The position numbers were made by a program, and so were the translations under genes. Positions 36,333 through 48,667 of a stretch of 64,000 nt of DNA are shown piece by piece. Source of the DNA: Hyalella azteca. Its lineage: Eukaryota; Arthropoda; Malacostraca; Amphipoda; Hyalellidae. Under the pieces are notes generated by a model. It had not been told where the DNA came from. It made no database searches and saw only the letters and a program-made list of their open reading frames with translations. Numbering within the stretch: position 1 is the first letter of the stretch; each line of letters opens with the position of its first letter. The stretch covers positions 331,571 to 395,570 of the forward strand of contig NW_025937381.1 in the NCBI RefSeq assembly GCF_000764305.2, written 5' to 3'.

Positions 36333-38654
36333 ATGGCGGTGGCGTGGCCAAACAGAAGCAAAATTTTGATTTTTTTTTGTCGTTTGAGCTGCGCTGTACG
36401 GTGTACATACTGAGGTATACTGGGTGGTAAAGGGGTTTGCTGTTTAATATTTCAGTTTGTAAGTTTCAGATATGGCATTGAAAATCCACAAATAATGATC
36501 AAATAGAAGACCTACATCAATAATACCAACGAGAATCTTCGGAGAAGATTATCGAGAGAATCTTCCTCCAGAATGAGAAGAGAATGATCTTTCTAGATCT
36601 TTCTCGAAAATGAGAAGTTGTTCGGTGAGATGGTGGGCTGGTAGAAAATAATTCAACTTTAGATTAATATAACGAAGAATTATGTGCGTAACCTTCATCG
36701 AAGCAGACAACATTATTGTAACCAGCTTAATACTTACGCGTTTGTAAGCTTAAGGTTTTATTTAGGCGATAACTTTGGTTAGTTTCAACGCTCGAATTTC
36801 CAAAGAATACCACTGTGAAGGTGAAGTTTTGCATTTCTGGGTTGATTTGTTCAATGCTACTATACTATATAAACACAAACTATTAAAGCTCAAGGGAATT
36901 ATACCACTGCACTGCTTCTCTCCATCTTTTGTTCACTAATATCGGGCTCAAGCCCATCATATTCCTTTTCGGTTAATGCGAAGAGCAATAACCGAACAGA
37001 GACCTGAGACTCCCGATTAACAAAACCACATGAAGACCTTCTTCTGTTGATGTTCTCGCAATATTATTTCAAAGCGACAGCACCGGGGCTCTTATGCCTC
37101 ATTCACATAATAAAATAACTGATGACTTATACTGACCCTTTTGATGACCCGAATCGGCGATCAGACTAATGTATTAATTCGACCGATATCCTTTTTGTTC
37201 AAGTGACGGAATCATTCCAATAGTGATTTCTTGAGTTTGATGGATTTTATACGAGATTTTCAAAGAACATGACGGTTTCACACAGCGCTGCTGTAATAAA
37301 GAAAAATTGTTAATAAAAAACTTGGAATGTTGACGATCTGATGTATCATACGATTAATGCTTTAAAGAACATCACCAAAGTGTTTGAAATGTACAGTATA
37401 TGGAAAAATTTAGGAAAAGAAGTATGTGAGGGAAATCAGAGTCATAACATAAATCTAATTTGATCCCATAAATAAAAATATTTAAAATATTCCCGTGAAG
37501 TTTGTGTGGGAACTCGTTACTCGTTACCCATACCATCATTTCTCGCCACGTCTTGAAAATAGAATACCAGCATTTATAGAATTACTGTTAACGATCAAAA
37601 CGAACTGATGCTTCTGACGAAGGAATATTTACTGTAAATAAATAAATAATAAAATAAATATTTATCGAAGAAATATTTTTAAATAGTTACTGTAAATACT
37701 TCCTTAGTGGTGTTTCTAGAAGAAATCGTGACATTGTTTTGATTCGGGAGACATACTTTAAGTTCGTTGATCGGTAAAAAACATTCACTGGATTATATCA
37801 CATAACTCAACCTCTCACTATCTGATGCCGTATTAAATAAACATAACAATACTTGAGCTAAACGATACCCTCGGCTTCGACCTACTCTCGGATCTGTAAA
37901 AATGACTCTTATGTCATTTTTGGGCTATATTAAATTATCGTCATTTGTAACTAGTTTAAAATTGATGGAAAAGTCGTACATACGTAGCTAGGTAAATTTG
38001 AAAAATAATTGAAATAATTCGGTTACCTGTTGAGCAGGACGTTAGATGATGTACGGCTTAACGGCCTACTGCATGAGCATGCACGCAGTCGTAACTGTAG
38101 CCTTCAGCTAATGACGTCTTGTGCATTGTCGAACATCTCTGTACATACAACAGAGCCAGTCAACTGAATTGATAGCTTTTTGCTCATTAGTGAATAAAAA
38201 TTAAATTTCGTCATATTCGTCCTGACAGCAACATAAAAAACAGCAAATTTTTTATTTTGGAAATTTCAGCTCTCCAAGCGATGAATAAATAACTGATGGA
38301 TCAATACACCGGGAGATTGCTGTAAGAATGGAGAATGGTATAATCTACCTTCGAAAAGGTAGATCCCATTCAACAACAATCCCATCTTGATTAGAAATAT
38401 TTATTTAAAAATTATGCAATGATATATTTCAGGATGAATTTTTGTTCTTTTGAGACCATGAGAAAGAATGGCGCTAAGGTGTTCATGGCAGTAGGCACCT
38501 GCATGGGGCCAAGGACGCGTACGGCGCAGACTTCTCGGCACAAAGCAGATGCGCGGCGTTCAGGGCGTTCATCGATTCCACCGGTCAGACGCCGGACAAG
38601 ATTTATGGGGTCGTTGATGTTCTCATAGACGCTGTCTCCTCAGAGGCACCAAAA
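36333..38654 (+). pseudogene. SDR pseudogene psi-B (relics of exons 1, 5, 6)
   Basis: An exon-1 relic begins at the ATG at 36333. CTCCCGAACATGGC matches the start context of SDR-3 (CTTCCCGAACATGGC), followed by a shifted MAVAWPN and shared words to about 36508 (GATATGGCATTGAAAATCCA against GACTTGGCTCTTAAAATACA). An exon-5 relic at 38038-38165 has ACGGCCTACTGCATGAGCA but an early TAG and frameshifts. An exon-6 relic at 38433-38654 keeps acceptor, donor and the GCGCTAAGGTGTTCATGGCA region but is frameshifted. Exons 2, 3, 4 and 7 were not found. The exon-6 relic sits just inside the left edge of the block later duplicated with SDR-3. Confidence 0.75.
36510..38037. other. Spacer within psi-B
   Basis: I looked for exon 2-4 relics here and saw none. 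AT-rich, with AGAATCTTC/GAGAATCTTC words near 36530-36600. Confidence 0.35.
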
Positions 38655-39043
38655 GTTCGTGATTATAATTATAGCCTGAAAAATATCAGTGGAGAAACTT
38701 TTTATTCTGATACGACTACATATTGAGACTGAAGAACTCGTACTCAATTCATTAAATAAAGTCGTAATTCATTTCCCTCTCTTTGACAAAGCTCAAAGCT
38801 AAACACAGTGATTGAAGAACACAGAAAATATTCGCTCGAGAACATAGAAACTTGAAATTCATTGCATGATGATTTTAATCCACATAATGCAACATGAATT
38901 TTGCCGAAAAATTGCAGCATTATCTCCGCATGGTTCATGCTATCTTATCAACGGCCAGATACAGATCTTGAATGTTTACTAAAAAAGGACCACTCTTTGC
39001 TTGTCCACCTTCACCATCGCACGCAGAGTTGCACTTCCCGAAC

Positions 39044-42000
39044 ATGGCTCTGATATGGCCAAAGCAGAAGCATTACTGCGCTACTTTCTTCGTTGTCTGG
39101 GCTATGCTGTACATGCTGAGCTGCCACTGGGTTGTAAAGGGACTCGCTGTCGGATTTTTTAGTCTGTACGTTGCAGACTTGGCTCTTAAAATACATGAAG
39201 AATTCTTCAAAGAAAAGACGTACATCAAAGATACCGAGAAGAAGGCTGTCTTCATTACAGGTGGGCATGTTAAAAGTATTTTTCATCAAAGTAATTACTT
39301 CCAGATAATCTGATTTGAAACGAATTTTCAACTGATGATTGACATATATAAACTGATTGAATGTTAAAATGACGCATTATCTGGATTCAACTAGTACTAA
39401 ACGCGTTTATATATAATCATTTCTATATTTTAGTTAATCCGGAAAAGCTATAATCAATATACCAGTATGAACAATGGATCCTTTTACTTTACGTTCCTTA
39501 GATCTATTTGCACGGCTTCTTCTGGCACCAGAATTTCAAACGCTTCGAAGGCAGCCGGTCTCTTTATTGCTTACAGTTAGTTTGTCGAGACGTCAATCCG
39601 CGTTTCTAATTATTTGTCATTCTATCCTACCATTGCATTTTTTATCTTTCATATTTTTAGTAGTCCATGACGTAACCACACTGATAACATTTGAAGTCTG
39701 CTTGAGTGTTCGATGAGGAAGTTCATAAATTTCGCGTTATCGATGAATTTTTTTTTATTTTGGGAAACAATATATTCAAGAGTACAGAGAGTAAAAACCA
39801 TTAATTTAATAAATTCGAACAAACCGGAATAGGTCGCCCTTCTTTTTGATGAGGACAAATAAAAGCTTAATAAAACATCGGGATAACTATAATAAACCTA
39901 ACTTAATTATCGAAAAATTCAGCCTAGAAAAATCATCGATATTAGAGGTTCACAAGATAAATAAACAATTTAAAATTATAAATGAATTAAAACTAGACCT
40001 ATTTTCGTCTTGGTCTCAATTTTATTTACTATAAACTTTTTTGATAAGACAATGTTTTCACTAACAAATTTTTGAACTGTTAATAAATGTTTTTAATTTA
40101 TAGATATATACGGCCCGAAGAGCCGACGCGAAGTAGTTGTAGTTCTTAATCGCGTTCCAAATAGAAGGGTTTGAGCTTTCCATTTTAAACACAGCGATAA
40201 ACATACAATTCAGCTCTATGCATACCATTTAACTGCAGGAAGAATAAAAGAAGACAAAGTCTACTTTATATATATACCAAGAGCTCACCTTGAGACACGG
40301 TGCCCGTTGATAGACGGCAGCAATCAGATAAGAGTTCGCATGCAACGAGCCTCATATCAAACAAGTCATGACATTGAGAAATACAACACAGAATAATAAT
40401 CAACAATCATCGTTAATCAACAGGGTAGCATAACATTTCTAGATAATAGGATTATACGAAGACCAGCGTGACACGCGATGGACTAAAAATATGAGTGCTA
40501 TAGAAACAAATATTAATTTGGAAAATGAATGGTAGGTAGCACTGACTGGGCAAAGGTTTTGAATGAAAACTATTATTTACTGAGCTTACTTCATAACAGA
40601 ATTCGGCCATCACTTGTCTTCAAAACTTATTCCTTTGCTATTATTTCGTCGTAGGGATTCAAATAATATCGCTTGTATTCTGAGTTTATTTAGTGATTCA
40701 GAGTGACTGTAAATAAGCGGTTCCAAGATCAACGATTCCAAGAGTGTCTATCGCAGTCTCTACCTCACATTTTTTATCGCGTCGCTCTAGGAAAGTTTGT
40801 ACAATCACCGTGCACCACCAGGTTCTTGCGGCATACTCCTAATATTTAATATTAGCCGCTAAAATGTGGCATTAGAAGCATTTTATTTCACCAAATGCGT
40901 CACTAATTAACGGATCTTGTGAGCACACCGCTTGAATAATTTGGTGTGCAGTCAGCCCAAAGATTCATGGGTACGAAATGAAGATTCAAAAATTAATGTG
41001 TGTAGAAATTCTTTGTTCCAGTCTTACAAGAAATCTCATCCTATCTAAGTAAAATTGTTGAAACGTCATAGTTTAATCTTAATCCTGCGGCATGTAATCC
41101 TGCTTTAATCGCAGCCTGTACTGCGGAAAAGGATTCATTTATTCCCGGTTAGAGCTTGCTGTAATATCGATATAAAAATAATCCGACAAAAAGGAAAATA
41201 TTATGAGTCCCGTTTTCTGTCATATAAATTAGAAATAGTATGACCTAATGTGTTGCCTCTTTCTTCAATTAAACGGATTAGATAATACTTCAGTCCGATG
41301 TTATTTATTTCATCAGGATGCGACTCCGGCTTCGGCAACAAGCTGGCACAGAGGCTCGCGAACATGGGCTTCACGGTAATATCTACACGAAATGAATTTG
41401 ATTATCGCGAGTATTTCATGCATGTTGATTACTATAACTATCACCATCATCGTCAAATATTATACCGAGTTATATTATTTTGTCATGACTGACAACAATT
41501 TTAAGTTAATGCCAGTTATTAATAATAGTGATAGTTAGGTAATACGGTAATTCAAGATTTGAATCCCTATTAATTATTTTAGATGAATAAGGCGCGAAGT
41601 TATTTATCATTGCAATCTGAGTGTCTTTTTACGGTAATTTACTGTCTACAATATAAATATGTCATATGTCTTGAGTTTGATTGTACGGCATATTTCAAAA
41701 AATCAGTTAAAAATATTTAGTAAAAATATATATTACAAGCGCAGAACAAAGCTGAATTTGTACGCAAGTCATTAAATTTTTGCGTCTGTCGACGTTGATG
41801 TTGCCTGAACAACAATTATGGAGAGCGGTCGAATAATTAAAATTTTTGGATAATTATAATCAAACTACAGGTTTTTGCTGGGTGCCTGTATCCTGAAGGT
41901 TCAGGCGCGAAGGAGCTAGGGAAGGATAAGAAAATCGTCGTGATCAAACTGGACGTGGTCGAACAATGTGACATCGAAAAAGCTGTACAAGTTGTCAAAG

Positions 42001-45000
42001 AGTATCTGGATAAATCTGGTAATACAAATTCTGTGATAATTGTACGATCATTCATTGATAGTACATTGATAATTTTATCGTAATTTTCGTGTTGGTAAAT
42101 TCTGATAACGCATTTTACACATAACCTGCATAGCTGCATTCAATGACTCATTGTTCAAAATAGGAGACGTTTCTTCAAGTTTCTTAAGAATAAAATATAA
42201 ACGGTGAGTTATTCATGATATAAGGCTTTTACATTGTGTTCTTTAATAAATATTCAGATTTATTTTTTTGACAAGTACTGAATTTTCTGTTAGATTATAA
42301 ACCTAATGAAGGATCAAACAAGCTAGTAGCTTTAACTTGAGAGAAGCTTTAGTTGCTAGAGAATTCCATTTCTAAATAGTTTTCTATTCACTGACAATAG
42401 CTTAGGAGTGAAAGTAGAAAATATTTATAACCATTCAATTAATATTTAAAAACAATGCGAATCTTAAAGTTAAGAAAATTGTGTGAGAAATTTCCAACCT
42501 TTCATACTGCCAACAGTCCGTATAAATTTAGACACCATCTGCCCCTCGACAAATTTCGAACAAACGAATATATCGAAATTGGACATGATACCAAGATAGG
42601 GTGTAAGTAAAAGCTCAAGCAAAAAAGGTATATAATCTACTAAAAATGTTTGTGCAGAACTCAAGCTGTGGAGCATCGTGAACAACGCCGGGATCGCGTT
42701 GGGTGGTGAAGTAGAGTTATTGACGATGTCGACGTACCGACGAGTGCTGGAGGTGAACTCGCTGGCGCCCGTGGCCGTTACTAAAGCCTTTCTGCCTTTG
42801 CTGCGTCAGGCACGAGAGGGAAGGGTAGTCAATGTCGCCTCTATTGCAGGTTTGTCGAAAAAGAGATTTAAAAAAAAATCTTTTGTTTTTTGAAATCTTG
42901 CGATTTCAGTGCAGGCTATGCTTCCGCTTTCCTAGCAAAAATATGAGTCATTTGAGTTTGTAAAGAAGTACTAACTATGCAAATTTCACACCACTGACTA
43001 TCAGGCCCCAAAGATTTAGCACGACTCTGAAGTGGGCATTAAATTGGTCGTAGCCGTCAGACAAGCTGCTGATCCCGACTTGCGTACTGGTTTCTCTCAT
43101 ATAGGATTTTCAATCCGACGCCAGGGTTCGTGCGTATATTCTAAAAACCTCCGTGCTCTAGCTCTCTCCTGCGTTCGATTTGTTATAACTCTTGTGAGCG
43201 ATTTTTAATTCGCTTAGTACTTATTTTTCGCATCCGTCTGATTTGTTTTGTCTTAATTTGCTCTTTATCTATAAATACATTGAGTTGAGCTTGTCTTTGA
43301 GTTATCAATCAGTCATATCCAAGCCTTGCTTATTTAAGCCAATAGGGAAGTATCTTTCAACTTCCGGTCATTGGTGGGCGTGACAATTAAGACCATCCGA
43401 ACTTTTGATAATCGGTAATTTGGCAATTGGTAATTCAGACAGTCAAGGCTAGTTCGTCATGGAATATCCACTTGGTTTGTTGGCCTCACGAAACAGTTTA
43501 ACATTCCCCTTTAACGACCACATTTTTTTTGAATGGCACCACAACCCTACAAGGTCAGCGCTGTACTGCGTGGTTGGCGGCAGAGAGCAGAATTGCACCA
43601 CCAAAACAAAGCAGGGACACGTTCCCTGCTTACGACAAAACAAGTAGCGCCAATTATTTATGATGAAAATAGTATAACGGAGCATATTTGAAAGGCGACC
43701 GTACGGTACACCCGGGCGTTGAAGGGATAAATATTCCAAAAAGGAGAACCACTTCCGAAAACATCCATAAATTTTTTAGCGATAAATTAAAAGTAAGATA
43801 GGAATTATTATTATTATTATTATTATTCCACGAAGAGATTGTCGTGGCGTCTCGTTCGGATCGAACTTCGAGGGCACGTTACAAGTGGCTAAAAAAGACA
43901 CGAGAGGATAAAAACAGATGACGTCTATGCTAAAACAAAGGACATATGCCAAGACTGACGACGTCTATGATAGAACAAACATGAGTAATATACATAATAG
44001 ATTAGATGACGGCTAGGTCTAAGATTCAAAGGCTCTACGGAAAAGTTCTGTTTTTAGGCGTCGAATGGGTCGATACGAATTTGGGTCTGAGGCGTCAAGG
44101 TCCGGCTTTTTGAGAAGCGGCGTGATGTAAGCGGATTTGAAGTTCTCAGGGACAACGCCGTCAGCGAGGGAGCGGTTGAACAGTTCAACCATAAAAGGTG
44201 CTAGGCTGGCTGTGGTGTTAGAAAGTAAAATTTCTAAAAAATAGAAAGTAAAATTTCTATTTTCTAAAAATATAACATAAATTATGTGATGCTAACTCGT
44301 TCCCCGGATCTTAGTTTTCGGGGCTGACCAGCAGTTCCCAAATACTTAGATGAACTCGAAAGGCGCTGCACAAGAAACAATAAGGTCTGAAAACGCAGAT
44401 CTATAACATTTCAATGGACTGTTATTAAATTTTCTTTCAATGTGTAATTTTGTGTGTATGGTTTTGCGAAAATGTAAAGAAGCGGTTATTTGTTGAGCAG
44501 GACGTTACACTATGTATGGCTTCACGGCCTACTGCATGAGCAAGCACGCAGTCGTAGCCTTCAGCGACGGACTGCGTATCGAGATGAAGAAATGGAACAT
44601 CTCCGTGCATACTATAGAGCCCGCGCTCTACAAGTGAGTGAAGCATTTCTTCGTCACCCTGTTCTTATTTAGAGATATTATATTCAATCCGTATGGCACA
44701 TTTTTTGTCACCTCATTTTTGCAGGTATGGAATATTGTATTCAGCCCGCAAAACACTTATGAGGAAATAGTAACGTAATAACAAATTTTCGATTTGTCAG
44801 CTTTCCGCGTGGTACACAGTGACATAAAATGCAAGTCACCTCACTCAATAGACTGCTACCTATAAACAGAAAGTATATAGCAATGAATATTTCAAGAATC
44901 CTTTTTCTCCTCTATTGAAAAGCTCTCATTCAATATTATGCGCATATCTATAAGTTCCTATCAGGCATTCTTCGTTTTGTTAATCCAGCGTTTCACAAAC

Positions 45001-46036
45001 TGTAGCCTGCAAATACCACTAATTCTCCACCTTTTAGGTGGTACGCGGAGACTTTTGATGCGAAAATCGATGTTGAGTTTGTTATTTGTTGCCTTACGAA
45101 AATGTATACTGTCTATTACAAATAATCTGGCTACAATTTGCACTTATTTTCACATGCGGCAGCGGCACAATAATAATGTCTATAAATAAATATATTTCAG
45201 AACGAACATCTGCTCGCATGATGCCATGAGGCTGAATGACGCTAAAGTGTGGCAGGAGGCTCCTGACGAGGCTAAAGAAGCGTACGGCAAAGATTTCTTC
45301 GACGCCCGATGCGCGGCGCGCAGAATGTTCGTCGAAGCCACTGGTCGGGCGCCGGAAAAAATTCATGAGGTCGTCGATGATCTCGTGGACGCCGTTGCTT
45401 CCGAGACACCAAAAGTTTGTGGTTTTCCTCTCTGAAATACACATTCTCAATCGAATTGTTTCCTCAAATATTTGCAAATCTTGCACAACAATACTTGAGT
45501 TTTTGACTAAAAATGGTTTCAATCCAACAGAAATTTGCATGCCGCATTCTAGATTTAATCCTGATGCTTGTTCAGCAAGTTCGTTATGTTGGCCGTCAGG
45601 GTACCCCAGTGGTTAAAGTTCAGAGTACCAAGATTGGCGCAGAGAGGCGCGGGTTCGATCCCAGCTCTGTGCGCCAGTTTCTGGTCAGAATCGGCAAGGA
45701 GGCCGGGCGGTTAAGCACAGCAGAATTTGAATCTGTGAGTTGTGAGTTCGAGACCGCAACATGCTGTGGATGTTCTGCGATGTTAAGAATCGGCGACAGG
45801 CCTATGGCCTAATAAACGCTGAAACCGCTATTATTATTATTATTATTATTATAAACAAATTATTTAGTACTTTCTGCCAAACAATTTCGTTGTTTCAGAT
45901 ACGTTACCTGCCGAGCTTGTCGGGCAAGATTTTCAATAGGATTATGAGCCAAATGCCTTTCGAGGTTCAGCACTGGCACTTCAGTAAGTATTGCCAAGCC
46001 CTGACGCCAGCCAAGGCATCCGTCAACTCACTCTAA
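39044..46036 (+). CDS. SDR-3: SDR9C-type dehydrogenase/reductase, 7 exons, 366 aa
   Basis: Exons: 39044-39260, 41317-41375, 41871-42018, 42658-42849, 44501-44633, 45201-45414, 45899-46036, frame and phases as in the other members. The hydrophobic anchor covers about residues 12-45. TGCDSGFG is at 72-79, NNAG at 150-153, Ser203 in NVASIAG, and Tyr216/Lys220 in YCMSK. Near-identical to SDR-4. A C-to-T change (CAA to TAA) at the end removes the last three residues present in SDR-4. Introns carry insertions absent from SDR-4: a CR1-like fragment and an unknown block in intron 4, and a tRNA-derived SINE in intron 6. Every key residue is present, so activity is expected; the substrate is unknown. 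An upstream in-frame ATG at 38972 could extend the N-terminus, but the ATG at 39044 gives the length typical of the cluster. Confidence 0.9.
40130..40425 (-). other. Minus-strand exon-like frame in SDR-3 intron 1 (copy at 50280-50575)
   Basis: Read in reverse, the block gives CHDLFDMRLVACELLSDC and CRLSTGTVSQ up to a splice-donor-like CAAGGTGAGC, then a pyrimidine-rich TTCTTCCTGCAG acceptor-like site and LNGMHRAELYVYR. This could be two small exons of a gene nested on the opposite strand, or chance. Both copies of the duplicated block keep it, but the duplication is recent, so that is weak evidence. The protein is not recognised. Confidence 0.25.
42950..43745. mobile_element. SDR-3-specific insertion of unknown type in intron 4
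   Basis: SDR-4 lacks this block, although the flanks (GAGTCATTTGAGTTT on the left, AACCACTTCCGAAAAC on the right) match in both genes. It contains a TATAAATAC word near 43272 and GGTGGGCGTGACA near 43374, which could be the promoter and end of a solo LTR. No ends were fixed. Confidence 0.4.
43804..44222 (-). mobile_element. CR1/jockey-like LINE fragment in SDR-3 intron 4
   Basis: On the minus strand about 44222-44050 reads FNRSLADGVVPENFKSAY, then ITPLLKKPDLDASDPNSYRP, the fingers region of a non-LTR reverse transcriptase. It then runs directly into non-coding sequence that ends in an (AAT)n tail, seen on the plus strand as (ATT)n at about 43806-43829. So the body between fingers and 3' end is deleted. 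SDR-4 lacks it: its intron continues AGATAGGAACGTGG where SDR-3 has AGATAGGAATTATT. Confidence 0.78.
45592..45857 (+). mobile_element. tRNA-derived SINE with (ATT)n tail in SDR-3 intron 6
   Basis: The head has CCCAGTGGTTAAAG (A-box-like) and GGTTCGATCCC (B box, 45652-45662), the split RNA polymerase III promoter of tRNA genes. The body follows with GGCCTATGGCCTAATAAACG, and the tail is (ATT)n at about 45829-45853. The matching intron of SDR-4 lacks it. It is not a tRNA gene, because the cloverleaf does not close. Confidence 0.78.
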
Positions 46037-46540
46037 GCACCTTAGCTCCGAACCGCTGGATTGGTTGCATTCACAATCGATTCTTTACGCTTGGCCTCAA
46101 GTAAGAAGAGTTATTATTTATCATTTCTGGCCAGATGTGGGACTTGGCCACAGACAACGGCGCTCATCACATTAGAAAGCAGTTTATGGACTAACTAACA
46201 TAAATTCAGAGCGTATGCTACCACAATATCTCAAGGGTAGCAAATGTTCGTAAATACACTAATTTGTCTCGGGGTTGAAAACGTCGATGGGCAGTGAAAC
46301 TTGGCTAGGCGTTGACATCCCCAGCATATTGGATTTTAATTGACTTGACAAAATGCTTATGATATCCAGGAATCATTTTTAGTCCTTTAATTAATGGCTT
46401 AATTTTGCTTCAATTTCAGCGAATGAAATTCGATTTTTTCTTTTCCGTACAACTGGATAGAAAACATTTTTATACAATAATTATAATGAAAATAACTTGG
46501 ACAATAATTCCTCTATTTTTGTATAAATAATCACCTGCTG

Positions 46541-46546
46541 AATAAA
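46541..46546 (+). terminator. Candidate polyadenylation signal of SDR-3
   Basis: AATAAA about 500 bp after the stop codon; no closer match was seen. Confidence 0.35.
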
Positions 46547-47425
46547 AATTTGGGACTGAGTTTTGAAAAGTTATATTATAGGTAGAAGGCAGAGCAAAGG
46601 AATGTTCATGTAATGACATTGTTCATTTTAGGATGTGCACTTGGTTCAGAGTTTAATATTAAATGCACCATGCAAGTGTTTCATTCCAACCTTTCATTGT
46701 GCTATCATTTGCACGGCTTGTTTCATGTAAGAACTTTACGAATCTCCGTGGAATGCCTACGACGCTCCATGCACGGACGCTAACTGATATCTAAGAGTAC
46801 CGCTCAATAATAACGGGAAAAAATGAAAAGAAAATACCATTTTAATTTTGTTCCGTGGTGGCACGGTGGATTTTGAAAGGTTTCACGGCGAAGTACTTTG
46901 AGAGGTCCGATTGATTTAGATTTCATAGAGATCTTGTAATTTGTGTCAAATATTGATAATTGGAATATTTTTCCAGTCGTAATGCACACAAAAACAAAAA
47001 CGGCGCGCAGTTTCATGTTATAAAATTTTATAAAATGTTGCCTTTGTTAGTGCTTTTATTTGTGTTCGTGCACGGTCATCTGATTCTAGATGAGGAAATT
47101 TTGTTGGCATATTTTTGTTTTCCTTACAACAATATAAAAACGTTGTAGTTTTGTTCAGGGATCTAAAGGTCCTAATTTCAGCGATAACATCTTCAATTAT
47201 AATCTAAACTTTGGTAAGGACTCTTACGATATGCTAAGCTTGATAATTTCGAAAAATATTATATGGACCTCGAGTGTTTGATTTTTTTACATTTACATGT
47301 AATAATGGTCATTCATTATTTCATTTATTTCCGAAGGCCTGTTTTAATTATTGTTTTTAGAATTCACGGTCATATTAAAAGGACACTAAAATTTGTAGGA
47401 CATATACGTAGCATCTCCTATAGGT
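46547..47425. other. Spacer between SDR-3 and psi-C
   Basis: AT-rich; no exon recognised. Confidence 0.35.
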
Positions 47426-47802
47426 ATGTTCCAATACCTCAGGTATTTTTTGGTGTGGTCGGTGATGGTGACGTTGGTGCTGCTCGTGGCGAGAAGTGTT
47501 GGTGTGGTAATGTTTCTCGTCGCCGGATTCGTGTCCCTGTTTCTCGCCGACTTGACAATCAAAACGAAGGAAATTTATTTCAATGTCCGAGAAATGTGCA
47601 CCATCTTGCAGTTCTTATTACCGGTTAGTTTAAAAACTTTTCCGCATCGTTAAATGACAACGAAACGAAATACAAATATTTTCAATGTGATGAATTATCA
47701 TTTCGATATTGATATCTTATGGTCGAATTGCCTATTATTAAGGTCAGAATATTATTAGATCGTGAAAATAATTCGTGTGTACAGTATGTATATTTATATA
47801 TG

Positions 47803-47840
47803 TTTTTAGCGCATTTTCTCATTTATGGAGAAAGGGCTGA
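47803..47840 (-). repeat. Dispersed short element, copy 4 (fragment)
   Basis: TTTTTAGCGCATTTTCTC plus ATTTATGGA, the outer end of the family at 2503-2652, and then unrelated sequence. Confidence 0.6.
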
Positions 47841-48018
47841 ACTTCGTCTTCGTCACTCGTTGTGATGATTGTTTCATCGATGAACTTGATGATATCAGGC
47901 ATGTTCTCAGGGTGGTCAAAATCGAATTAAGGTGCATCTTCAAGCCTTCACTTCGAACCTACATATGAGAAAATATCACGAAAATACATAAAAATTAAAA
48001 ACCCACCCCATGGCGCAA

Positions 48019-48044
48019 CTCAGGTCCTGTATTAAGGACCTGAG
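48019..48044. repeat. Perfect 10-bp hairpin
   Basis: CTCAGGTCCT, a 6-base loop, then AGGACCTGAG. Confidence 0.7.
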
Positions 48045-48667
48045 ACCAAGACCTGGGTCATGTTACATATTTTTGGAAAGGCCAATTTTCAACCAATCTA
48101 AAACTACAATCTAAATCACGACACGTTATGAAAGTATTCTTAAAATCGACGAAAACGTGGAGTCACAGACTTAACAAAGATTCATGATGATCAGAATATC
48201 TGCTTCCGATGCGCAGAGTTCTTTTTACCTGTAACTCACTTGTTGGGAAACTGATAAATACAATAAAATCATTTGATAAGGCTAAAGAATTCTGTTATTT
48301 GCATTGAAACGATTTTATGCAGTAAAATCTTCCTTACATTCTTCAACATTCATGTGATATAATATCATAGGGTCACTGTCACTTACCATGATGATTACAT
48401 AAAAAAATTGGCGGCGTTAGCCTTATTTTACAATTCAATCAAGGGGTTAAGCTTTTTATATAGGCGCATAGTTTTTAAGTTCTTTTTACAAGAATTCAAG
48501 AAGTGGATGCTCGTGAAATACGGCTGCACGATTGTCAAAAAATTTAACGTGAAGAAAATTGGCATAAGGATTAATCACAATTCATTCTCTGTACGTGAGA
48601 AACAGGAGTGCATTATCAGCATTTGAGATTGAGAAGTCAAATTCATATGATTGTTTTTCTACAACAA

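Noticed and set aside
45094..45540. 148-codon minus-strand frame
   Set aside because: Antisense shadow of SDR-3 exon 6.
45592..45670. tRNA gene
   Set aside because: There is a B box and an A-box-like word, but no closing acceptor stem, followed by a SINE body and (ATT)n tail.
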